Shown: in pieces, positions 1 through 9,315 of the stretch | Numbering within the stretch: position 1 is the first letter of the stretch | Layout of the letters: every line of letters starts with the position of its first letter | Source: Blakeslea trispora | Lineage: Eukaryota > Mucoromycota > Mucoromycetes > Mucorales > Choanephoraceae | Reading direction: 5' to 3' | Length of the DNA stretch: 64,000 nucleotides | NCBI GenBank assembly: GCA_025331445.1 | Contig: JAIWNE010000015.1 | Location: forward strand, 248,001 to 312,000 | The notes under the pieces: generated by a model | What the model was told of the DNA's origin: nothing | The model's input: the letters and a program-made list of their open reading frames with translations, nothing else | Databases searched by the model: none | Position numbers and translations under genes: made by a program

Positions 1-1
1 A

Positions 2-781
2 ACAGGTGCTTTGAAGAGGCAGGTGCCTTATCTCCTCATTTTTAGGCGATATTGGAAGCGTTTGTTACTCACTAGCTCTTTGTGGTTTCTATATGATTTT
101 ATTTCTTATCCTAGTGGTGTGTTTTCAACCATCATTATAGACAACGTGGCCAGTAACGAATCAACACTAGAAGTTGTTGCTTGGAATATTCTACTGTATA
201 GCTTCTATCTGCCTGGATGTCTTAGTGGCGCTTATGCTGTAGACAAAATTGGAAGACGCATGACATTAGCGCTTGGACTTGTACTTCAGGGAATTGTTGG
301 CCTTATCTTGGGCGGGGTATATGAATTACTAGCAGCCAGATGCATTCCTATGTTCATCATTATGTATGGCATTTTTTTGGCTTTAGGTGAATTCGGACCA
401 GGCAATACCATGGGTCTCAATGCTATGGAGTTATATCCCACAGCGGTGCGAGGTACATGTTATGGTATCTCGGCCGCGATAGGCAAAGTAGGTGCAACAG
501 TAGGCACACTTGCATTTGCTCCTATGCAAGAATCTATGGGCTATCGTGGCCCTGTATTAGTTGGTGGTGGCTTGTGTATTTTTGCGGGAATGATAGCTCT
601 TTTCTTACTGCCTAATATTGGCCCTGAAGGGCTTGTAGAAGAGGATGCTTCTTTCCGCAAATACCTTGCCGAACATGGCTACGATGTAAGCCAGCTTGGC
701 CTATCTAACAAAGACCAATATGGATCTTTTCAACACTCAAAACCTTCCTCCTCTAATTCAATGAGATTAGAGCAAGAATAA
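2..781 (+). CDS. MFS permease, glycerophosphoinositol/phosphate type (5' partial)
   Basis: This is the C-terminal part of a 12-helix major facilitator permease; the 5' end lies outside the window, and the frame is already open at base 2. The visible ~259 residues contain the hydrophobic segments of the second half, the linker motif DKIGRR (the R-x-G-R-R type loop of MFS proteins) and a GPGNTMGLNAMELYPTAVRG stretch. The latter is typical of the Git1-like glycerophosphoinositol / phosphate:H+ symporter branch, where a proline-rich helix is followed by E-x-x-P-T-x-x-R-G. The polar tail is Ser-rich and ends with a TAA at 779-781. Expected role: plasma-membrane uptake of phosphate or glycerophosphodiesters. 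Family assignment comes from motif memory; the substrate is inferred. SIN3 follows on the same strand after about 780 bp. Confidence 0.8.
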   Translation, partial: TGALKRQVPYLLIFRRYWKRLLLTSSLWFLYDFISYPSGVFSTIIIDNVASNESTLEVVAWNILLYSFYLPGCLSGAYAVDKIGRRMTLALGLVLQGIVGLILGGVYELLAARCIPMFIIMYGIFLALGEFGPGNTMGLNAMELYPTAVRGTCYGISAAIGKVGATVGTLAFAPMQESMGYRGPVLVGGGLCIFAGMIALFLLPNIGPEGLVEEDASFRKYLAEHGYDVSQLGLSNKDQYGSFQHSKPSSSNSMRLEQE

Positions 782-1558
782 GACAATCTAATAAAGCAAA
801 ACTAATGTATTTATATCATTCGACTAAAGTGCTGATTTGATTTCACAAGAAAACAACAGCTTCAGTCAGATGTCGGCTCAGTCAAATTTGGGTACATAGC
901 ATTCAAGGGCTTTTGCTCAAATGCATAGCGGCTTGATCGAAAAGCAGTTTTTTCAGGAAGCCCTTTAGATCAAAGATCCCTGATCTACTAGCACCCTTGT
1001 GTAAGTTGCACAAAGTGTCTTTTTGAGTAGGGTAACTAAATTACCATCAGTCAATTAGCTTCTCGTACGCCTTTCATCCCACTTGGTTTTTGGTAGATCA
1101 TATAAAGGACTTATTGATTATTTGCGCTTCTTTTCTCATTCTGAAGCTAATTGTAATCTTAGCAGTACTATAAACTATTTGACTAACAGAAAGTTGATAT
1201 TTTTTTGCCAGACCTTCGAGACTTCTCTTTCAGGAGGCAACAATGGCCAAGAATACTGTTGTCGTTTTGGAAGCTAATTATGTAACGGGAATGTCTTCCA
1301 CGAGCAGTTTTGCAATGCGTCTAATTTTTCATGGCAATTTCGCATAGACAGAATAATAGCAACTCTTATTGGATGCTGTTACCCAATGATACTGCTTACT
1401 ATTAGCGGAGTAGATCCTAGACGCAGCCCCGTCCTGTTTACTTTTGAACGGTCTTTTAATTGCAAGTCAAGAAAAGTGCCATAAATCATACTTAACGCGG
1501 CTGCTGATTTTCCCTCTTTCTTTCGTTTTTTTTTTTCTACAAACAAAACTTATGCCTA
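782..1558. other. Intergenic region upstream of SIN3
   Basis: No convincing gene is seen. A 64-codon open frame at 1083-1277 starts at a non-ATG codon and has no recognisable features. A pyrimidine-rich tract at about 1503-1537 sits just before the SIN3 start and probably belongs to its promoter or leader. Confidence 0.5.
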
Positions 1559-4500
1559 ATGACATCTGAAAACATACCAGATACAAGGCAAGTAGTAAAC
1601 GCACAAACACGCACACATATACACAAAACTACAAGAAGGAGAAACTGATATACTCTGACAGGGCACCAAATATTTCTTACTCCATCGCCCCATCAGCACC
1701 ATCTACACTAGAACAGCGTCCTTTGAATGTCAAGGATGCATTGAGCTATCTTGACAAAGTAAAGGCCAAATTCACTACACAAGCCGATGTCTACAGTCAA
1801 TTTTTAGATATTATGAAGGACTTCAAAAGTCAAACGTAAGCTTCCTTCATTCATTGTTATTTTCTGCAATACTTATGCAGTTTATCTTTCTTTTATCAGT
1901 ATCGATACCCCTGGTGTTATTGAGCGTGTATCTGCTTTGTTTCAAGGTCACCCTACACTTATGTCTGGATTTAATACGTTTCTGCCTCCCGGCTACTGCA
2001 TTGAATGTAGTTCAGATGCTCAAGATCAACAAATAATCACAGTCACTACTCCTTTAGGCGTCACTCGCATTAAAGATACTGAAACTTTGATTCTTTCTTC
2101 ACCAACCAGTAACGATACTCAGTCTACATCAAATATTCAAGCATCTCAACTATCAAAGAAATCATTTAAATCACCTATTGAGTTTAATCAGGCCATCACT
2201 TATGTCAATAAGATCAAAAGTCGATTTGCCAACCGCCCTGAAACTTACAAGAAATTCCTGGAGATTCTTCAAACCTATCAAAAAGACCAAAAGCCGATTG
2301 AGCAAGTAAAGAGAGGACTGTGTTTAGTGCGTGGCTTTCTTTTTCTCACACTCTCACACACATTTTTTTGGTTCATGCTGTAGGTCTATGCAGAAGTAAA
2401 AGAGCTTTTTGATGGATCAGAAGAGCTTTTAGAAGAATTCAAACAATTCTTGCCAGATCCCAACAAACAACGTAACAAAAAACGATTGGGAAATATTGCT
2501 AATTTAGGCATCTCCAAGGTAACACATAGAGGCCTAAGTGTGGGGGGAATAAGCTGTAGGGCTTACAGTTGAATTAGAGAACAAAACATCACCATGGCAA
2601 CAACGAGCTGCAGACATCAGACATACGATCTCAGGAAGGCGATACAGCTCGACCTACATTTTCTGCCGAAGAAGCCGAGTTTTTTGAGCAAGTCAAAGCA
2701 TACATTGGCAATAAGGCAACCTACAACGCATTCCTTAAAGTCCTCAATCTATTCAGTCAGCAAATTGTAGATCAAAATGTTCTTGTGAACCGTGTGGAGA
2801 GCTTTATTGGAGGCAACAAGCAATTATTTGATTGGTTCAAAGAATTAGTAGGCTATGATCAAGAGCAGGGTTCTGTCTCTTCTCGACCTACTCAGCAACT
2901 TCCTTCTACTGCATCTTTGCCTGACAATGATATCAATAGCTGTGGTCCTAGCTATCGTTATGTTCCCAAAACTTGGCAGAATCAGTCCTCTTGTTCAGGC
3001 CGAGACGCACTCTGTTGGGATGTCTTGAACGATACCTATATTTCTCATCCCACATGGGCCTCGGAAGATACAGGATTTGTTGCTGCCAAGAAGAACCAAT
3101 ATGAGGAGGCTTTACATCGCGTGGAAGAGGAGCGTTATGATTATGATCTTAATATAGAATCCAATCTCAACACTATCGCCTTATTAGAGCCAGTCGCAAA
3201 GAAGATTGCAGCTATGACACCTGAAGAGAAGTCTGGCTTCCGTTTAGAATCGGGACTAGGAGGTGCTACCAGTGCCACTATTTATCAACGTATTATCAAA
3301 AAGATTTATGGCCCTCAAAAGGGCATAGAGATGATTGATTTGCTACATACTAATCCTGCTCAATCTGTACCCATCGTACTTAAACGATTGCGCCAAAAGG
3401 ACGATGAGTGGAAACGTGCTCAGAGAGAATGGAACAAGATATGGCGAGAAGTAGAGACTAAAAACTATTGGAAATCTCTGGATCATCAGAGTATTCTTTT
3501 CAAGCAAAATGACCGAAAAGTCATGGCCAATCGATCGCTTATATCTCAAGCCGAGCTTCAGCGAGTGAGTGGCAAGCCATTTGACTTTGGCTTTGTTGAT
3601 CCAGCCATTTTCAAAGATATCTCTCGATTTGTTTATTTCCATTTGGATCGTCAACCAGTCTACAATCCAGAAGATTGTGATGCTATGCGAGATTTCATGA
3701 ATACGATTGTACCATCTTTGTTAGATACGAATGATGTAGAGCCTTCAGCTATTGATACAGACATGGTCATGGAAGATATTGTGGATGATGATGCTTCTTC
3801 TGTCCAATCAGCCAACAGCCGAACACCACCTACCACAAATACAGGCCGAGGAGGTAAAGGCGGCCGAGGCACAAGAGGAAGAAGACAGCATCAACGACGT
3901 GCAGCTAATGTAGGCAGGAAAGCAAGAGCAGCTAATGTAGCTCAGCCTGATGATGAAGGTCTCTTGAAAGACGTCTTAAAGCGTAACATGAACAGTAGCA
4001 AAAAGAAGCAAAATTCAGACGACGAAGATGATGGCGATCATCAGGATGAGGAAGATGAGGATGAGGAAGAAGACGAGGAGACAGAGGATCGAGAAGAAGA
4101 ACAAAGCTCTAGACAGCAGAGTGATCAAGAGAATGATGCTGACCAAGACGACGATGAAGATGAGGATGAAGAGGACGAAGATGCAGAAGAGGAGATAGAT
4201 GAAGAGGAGAGAGAAGCTCAAGAAGAAGAAGAGGAAGCAGTTCCAGAGACAGCACGCCGTACAGGCCGTCCTCGCCGCCGTGCTGCTGCCGCTGCTGCTG
4301 CTGCCACAGCTACTTCACGCATAAAGAAAAAGAACAAGCAGCAACGTATAAAAACCAAGAAATCAGTACCCAAATTAGCTTCGTTCATCGATCCTCTATC
4401 ACCTGAAGAAAGTCAAAAGACCTATCACTTTTACGGTGACAATAATTTCTATTGTTTCCTTCGCTTATATCAGGCCTTGTATGAGCGGTTAGAAAAAATG

Positions 4501-5545
4501 AAAATATTGGATGCTGAATTCAAGCGCGATCCACGTAAATCGTTTTCAGCTCATGAAGAAGCTCGCATTTTAGGTATTGCACCTAAGCGATTTAAAGGTA
4601 AACTTTACATGAAACCAACAGTCTAGCCCCCCCTTTTTTTTATACTTACTTTTTCAAAGCTCTGAAAGTCAACACTAAGGGCGGCTCTTATCAGATTCTG
4701 CTTTCATTGATTGACAGACTGGTTGAGGGTGATTTGGATCAGCAGACATTTGAAGAATATGTACGCTATATCTTTGGCCCCGATGCTTATATCATTTTTA
4801 CAATCGATAAACTAGTACTATCCATTGTTAGACAGGTAAAAATCGAATGATAGCTCTCTTCTTAAAGATTTAGCAAAGTGTTACTCACTTGCTGCCTCAG
4901 ATCCACATCATTATGACAGATACGCAATCTCAAGAACTCTATGAGCTATTTAGACAAGAAAACAAAGCCGAACAAATGAATCAAGGCGATGTTGGCACTT
5001 ATAGAGCTCGTGTTGCTGGTATTATTGACGGTACAGAAAACACATTTCAATTTGCGTTTGTAAGTCCTTGTCGCAAAGAAAAAAAGAGAGAGAAGATACT
5101 GACAGCGCGTCTATAGAAACTAAAAAGCCGGATATTGACCATTCATCTGTTAAACGAACGTACTTTGGCACAACAAGAACAGTATGGTGGCTATGACGAA
5201 TATGTAGCCAACTATATCAATTGGTCGCAAGAGACGAAAGGAGTCGATCAAACATTATTAACACCGAGATTCTTGCAGAGAAACCTCAAAAAAGATACCA
5301 GCCAGCAACCCAAAGATGTTACTGTCCATTCTGGCATGCAATACAAAATATGCAGAGACACTTATCATATGTTCTATATCATCGGTACAGAGGACACATT
5401 TGTACGCCAACAAAATCAGACATTAAAAGAGGATCCAGACCAAAGTCAATGGGATCAATGGTTAAATCGACAATGGCCTTCTGAAGAAGAAAGGAAAGAA
5501 ATTGAACAGGAAACAAGATTGTTTTATTGTTTACCGTCTCAATAA
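1559..5545 (+). CDS. SIN3: SIN3 transcriptional corepressor
   Basis: Scaffold of the Sin3-Rpd3 histone deacetylase complex, acting in the nucleus. Proposed exons: 1559-1587, 1662-1835, 1900-2305, 2384-2518, 2614-4597, 4660-4835, 4901-5059, 5117-5545 (1163 aa). An alternative in-frame acceptor for exon 5 at 2635 would remove seven residues. Three paired amphipathic helix (PAH) domains are visible: PAH1 from [17 protein letters not shown]2 from [13 protein letters not shown], and PAH3 from [14 protein letters not shown]. The histone-deacetylase interaction region follows, starting around [13 protein letters not shown] long Asp/Glu tract (about 4010-4250) and an Arg/Ala tract come next, then the conserved C-terminal region. 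Intron 1 appears to be GC-AG (AG/GCAAGT). All phases agree. The 3' end faces EMG1 with only 29 bp between stops. Confidence 0.93.
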
Positions 5546-5574
5546 ATTGTTTCTATTACTTTATTTTCTTATAT

Positions 5575-6416
5575 TTACAAAATGCCCCAGATTTCCTCTA
5601 CAGCACATACAATTTTGCCGCAAGCAACAGAGGCAGATAATGAATAATCGGATATACTGATCTTTTCGTCTACATAGGCATCTGCAAAATTATCAGTACC
5701 ATGAGCCATGGAACCAACAGCCACAACAATATTTTTATCTGCTGGAATTGAAGGCATGTATTCCGAAAGCTTTACAGTAGGTGCATCCCAAGAAAGAGCT
5801 ATTGAAATAAACAAAATGAGCTCAAAGTTTGCAATAAAAAAAAGTGGTTCATCTTACCAATTTTATGGCTGTTGCTAGGCAAGTATTTCTCTACAGGATT
5901 CTCGATCACACGCAACAGTTTTTCATTACCATTGACAGCACGAATGCTGAGTTTATGAAGTAATTGAACCATTAAACCTGCAAAACGCTTGAATGTTCTA
6001 GGAATACGAATATGTGGGTTGACTTCAATCAAGACGTTTTTGTGGGTATGAATATAGACTTGCAATAGACCAGCCTTATTGAGAGGACTATCCAATAAGG
6101 TCAACAAACATTGGTGTGTAATATCAGGTCTAGCTTCATATGTTTCTCGATTGTTTTTCTTCAAGATGTGCAAGTGATCGTCCACGTTCAGCAACTGGTA
6201 GTGACCTTCTTTGTTTTTACCAATCTTCAAAGTCTCGAGTGTCGCTTCTTCTAGAATGACAATCAGTCGACGAGCGTTTTCTTTCTCGATAGCTGTCTTG
6301 GGCACCTTGGGTGCTTGAGGTACCATATGAACATCGACATTACGTGTGGCACCCACACGAATACGCTTGGCTTCGCTTTCTGAAATATCTTCTTGTGAGC
6401 GCTTTTCGTTTGACAT
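5575..6416 (-). CDS. EMG1: rRNA small-subunit pseudouridine N1-methyltransferase (Nep1)
   Basis: SPOUT-class methyltransferase that N1-methylates the hypermodified pseudouridine of 18S rRNA and is needed for 40S assembly in the nucleolus. Exons on the minus strand: 6416-5858 and 5798-5575, with a 59-bp intron; 260 aa, close to the yeast length of about 250. Diagnostic stretches are [28 protein letters not shown], the substrate-binding region with [17 protein letters not shown], and the C-terminal knot loop [10 protein letters not shown]. The ATG at 6416 is chosen because the Lys/Glu-rich N-terminus typical of the family follows it; an upstream extension reads into a hydrophobic, non-conserved stretch. 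It diverges from the F-box gene over 186 bp and converges on SIN3. Confidence 0.93.
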
Positions 6417-6602
6417 GATAAGTATTAAAATAGAGATACAAAAAAGCAAAAATTAAAAAAAAAAAAAGAAATAGCCTTTTTTAAATCGCAAAGCCACTGA
6501 GTTGAAGGGTGTTTCTCTATTTTTTATGCATTCAGAGACAGCTATTTATTGTTCATGACTGCATAATTTTAAGCTATTTTTTTTTCTTGACTTTATATTA
6601 TC
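6417..6602. promoter_or_regulatory. Shared divergent promoter, EMG1 / F-box gene
   Basis: Only 186 bp separate the two divergent start codons, so both promoters must lie here. The stretch is A/T-rich, with a poly-A run near 6455-6470 (a pyrimidine tract for the minus-strand gene) and a T run near 6580-6590 just before the plus-strand ATG. No specific factor site is claimed. Confidence 0.5.
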
Positions 6603-7364
6603 ATGTCTAAACGACAACGGCTTATGGATCAGGATTGGGGCATAAGCTCTTCCTCAGAAGATAGCAGTAGCGAAGAAGAGGAAGAGAAAGAGGAGACGAA
6701 GCCCGCTTTACCACCCAGTGGATTGTTTCAATTGCCTTACGAAATACTTTCTTCTATTTTCATTCTCTCTGGCAATCCTCAGCTACCGATCGCGTGCCGA
6801 TTCTTTTATAACCACCTTTACTATGCACCTAATACCACAAAGCTTGCGTTCCTGCTTTATCGAGCAAACAAAGACCCTCAAAAAGCATTAGAAGACGGAA
6901 TTAAATTTGCCTTTTTTGATATGGATTTGTTGACACGGTTCGATCGATTGATCGATACTGTCTCACTCAAAGACAAGAAGATACCTGCCCGCTTGTTTTT
7001 AGAGGAACCAAAAGATACCTTGCAAGAGCGTGATAACATTATACTTGGCTTATTAGAACGAGGGGCTTCCCCGAACCGTCCTAAAGGATTTCCTCTCATT
7101 AAATCAGCTCAATTAGGTAGACTAGATCAAGTCAAGCGATTGATAAACTTTGGAGCAGATCCAACCATCCGTAACAACATGGCGCTAAGAGTATGTGCGG
7201 CAAGAAACAATAGAGTAATGGTCAATTACTTTTTAGACGAATTAAAAGTAAAACCAGACAGTGAGACACTGAAAGCGTGTGTCCAAAAGAATCTATGGGA
7301 AATGATTCAGGTGCTAGTTGATCATGGTGCTGTGCCTGATATGTCTACCATTGACTTTACGTAG
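6603..7364 (+). CDS. F-box-like / ankyrin-repeat-like protein
   Basis: Intronless frame of 253 aa with an ATG start. After an acidic Ser/Glu N-terminus, residues ~40-75 (GLFQLPYEILSSIFILSG and the following helix) look like an F-box: L-P-x-E-I-L, then a second hydrophobic helix. From ~150 onward the protein has ankyrin-type helices, including LLERGASPNRP, VKRLINFGADPTIRN and VLVDHGAVPD. Proteins of this shape usually act as substrate receptors of SCF ubiquitin ligases. The specific substrate is unknown. It is not assigned to a named orthologue. Confidence 0.7.
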   Translation: MSKRQRLMDQDWGISSSSEDSSSEEEEEKEETKPALPPSGLFQLPYEILSSIFILSGNPQLPIACRFFYNHLYYAPNTTKLAFLLYRANKDPQKALEDGIKFAFFDMDLLTRFDRLIDTVSLKDKKIPARLFLEEPKDTLQERDNIILGLLERGASPNRPKGFPLIKSAQLGRLDQVKRLINFGADPTIRNNMALRVCAARNNRVMVNYFLDELKVKPDSETLKACVQKNLWEMIQVLVDHGAVPDMSTIDFT

Positions 7365-7617
7365 ATGTAAATATAAATGCTTAATTAGACTACCTCCCTT
7401 TTTTTTGTTATTAGACTTGTACATAGCCCTTACAATGGAAACTTTAAACACTAAAGAAATAAACAATTTTCCCAGTTTCTCAGATCACAGACATTTTACC
7501 TGTTGGTAATACAAAATATCTCTTTGTGTCTCTATTGCTTCTTTTTTCTTTCATCTCTCTTTCCCTCCCCTTTTATCTCTTATACACTTTCCTTTTATTT
7601 TGTTTTTGGTCTGCACA

Positions 7618-8103
7618 ATGAGCAAAAACTTGCTCTTCTTCCTTTCCGCTCTTTTTCTGTTGCCTTATTGCCTTGCTCAGCTGGGTACCCAAATCAATTT
7701 CCCACACTCAAATGATACTATACAGCCTGGTCAAAAAATCAATGTTGCTTATGGATATCAAAACATGGGTAATGGTACTTATGAAGTCGATATTGATGTC
7801 TGGCAAGATAACGCTCGCTCAATTCTGGCCAAGAACATTGCTCAAAATGTATCAGTCACATCAGGCAATTCAACAGGTACTCGACTCGACTTTTATCTCA
7901 ACAGCACATATGAATGGACAGTACCTCATGGATTAAACAATACCGTTTACCTTACTGTAACCACAAAGGCTGATTTAGCATCTTCTTTGCATCTGAGTAT
8001 GCAATCCCGCGGGATTGTATTACATGTGAATAGCGCTCATATTACTGTTCCCCATTCATTCTGGTTGCTTACATGCGCAATTGTTTTGTTCATCATAATT
8101 TAA
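7618..8103 (+). CDS. Small secreted, probably GPI-anchored surface protein
   Basis: 161-residue protein starting at the ATG at 7618, which gives a clear signal peptide (MSKNLLFFLSALFLLPYCLA, cleavage before Q). The mature part contains several N-x-S/T sequons (for example NDT, NGT, NVS, NST, NNT) and the pattern INFPHSNDTIQPGQKINVAY. The latter resembles the N-terminal domain of Kre9/Knh1-like fungal wall proteins (start of an Ig-like beta sandwich). The extreme C-terminus is a hydrophobic helix with no basic tail (FWLLTCAIVLFIII), as expected for GPI attachment. Likely role: cell-wall or plasma-membrane surface protein. The Kre9-like assignment is tentative. A T/C-rich leader (about 7535-7610) precedes the ATG. 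Confidence 0.7.
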   Translation: MSKNLLFFLSALFLLPYCLAQLGTQINFPHSNDTIQPGQKINVAYGYQNMGNGTYEVDIDVWQDNARSILAKNIAQNVSVTSGNSTGTRLDFYLNSTYEWTVPHGLNNTVYLTVTTKADLASSLHLSMQSRGIVLHVNSAHITVPHSFWLLTCAIVLFIII

Positions 8104-8516
8104 TATTAAACCTTTATTTATTCGCACTATCCCTTGAGCGTGGGGACATGATGCTTGTTACTATTATAAATAAAGCTGCACCATGGCATCCAGTCAAGCT
8201 TGCAGAATTTACTATTTTTGAAAACCTAGCACCATCTCTTCTTGGCTTGCTTAATTCACTTTGCATAATTCGTCCAATCAAATGCATACAAGATCAACAC
8301 ATTTGTTTTACATAGGTTTTGTTCACTACTCTTGTATCTCCTTTTTATTTGTATCTTTTGTCAAACTATACTGGATTAAAAACATACTCTATCAAATTGT
8401 TTCAACTGTAGTTTCGTCTATCTTTGAGCTATGTGAAGCCTTTTCCTCAATACAAAACAATCTGTTTGCTCGACAAAGGCCTTCAACCGTAGACTTTCGA
8501 TTTAAAGACAGCAATA

Positions 8517-8687
8517 CAGTAGTCGCTCTATTTAAGGGTAGCCAAAAATCTTGAAAATCTCACCCTTAAATAGAAAATACCCTTAAGTAGAATTGGTTTT
8601 AGAGCTTGTATTGAAAAATCCTTTTCAAAAACCCACCCTTATAGAGAATACCCTTAAAAAGAACACCCTTAAATAGAGCGACTACTG
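8517..8687. mobile_element. MITE-like inverted-repeat element, TA target duplication
   Basis: The left end CAGTAGTCGCTCTATTTAAG, continuing GGT, is repeated as an exact reverse complement at the right end, giving 23 bp of perfect terminal inverted repeat. The element is 171 bp and is flanked on both sides by TA (8515-8516 and 8688-8689). The interior carries several more copies of a CCCTTA(A/T) motif in direct orientation next to the right end. Size, CAGT ends, TA duplication and lack of coding capacity match a miniature element mobilised by a Tc1/mariner/pogo-class transposase. The class is inferred from established features of that superfamily. A diverged relative lies at 34748-34902. Confidence 0.85.
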
Positions 8688-9286
8688 TAGAAAAAAATCT
8701 CACAGAAACGTTTGTATAAGCATATGCAATTAGAACAATCATCCGATGTGATAGCTTTGGATTTCGATATAGCGCTTGAGATTTTACCGAATGATAAAAC
8801 TGGGGAAATAAAACAAATAAATTTTATAGTTCAAGCAAGAAAAAGAACATTTTGGTTTGCTGACAAGATGTATTTTATTGAGATGGGGGTAAACATCATC
8901 ACCTTTTCTTCAGGCGGACAAAAAAAACGAGAAAAGCATGGCTGCTTCATATATTTTAAGTCTCTAGATTGAGGTTAGATATTGGTTCATTAGATTTTGC
9001 TTTACATTAAACAACTCAAGACTTGTCTTTATTAATGTCTTGCTAGGTCCCTGTTTCTGTATCTATTTCTGCCTATCGAACTGTATTTTAACAGTATTTA
9101 CTGCATCTGAACTACAACACACCTTCTCAAATTGCATTAAGAAGAGTTTTTTATCGTGTTTAATACTTTTTCTCTTCACCTAAATAAAAAGTCTATTTCA
9201 TATCTTGTTCCACAATAATACTTACGGACATCACAAGTTTTTACAACTGTCTTTACTTTTGCTTGAATTTCTGTATTTCTCTTTCT

Positions 9287-9315
9287 CTTTCGCTTTCGCT
9301 TTCGCTTTCGCTTTC
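9287..9315. repeat. Short hexamer tandem repeat (CTTTCG)n
   Basis: Nearly five consecutive copies of CTTTCG inside a longer pyrimidine-rich tract (about 9278-9320). It is a simple microsatellite; the region shows no adjacent gene it could obviously serve. Confidence 0.85.

Noticed and set aside
1083..1277. 64-codon frame between the permease and SIN3
   Set aside because: Non-ATG start, no motif, no splice links.
4015..4221. Hydrophobic minus-strand frame
   Set aside because: It is the antisense shadow of the Asp/Glu tract of SIN3.
8002..8017. 16-bp perfect palindrome CAATCCCGCGGGATTG
   Set aside because: It lies inside the coding sequence of the small GPI-type protein, encodes ordinary residues, and has no partner copy.
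8712..8972. 86-codon frame after the MITE
   Set aside because: Partly coding-like residues but no domain and no proper intron; a possible 25-bp intron would be too short.
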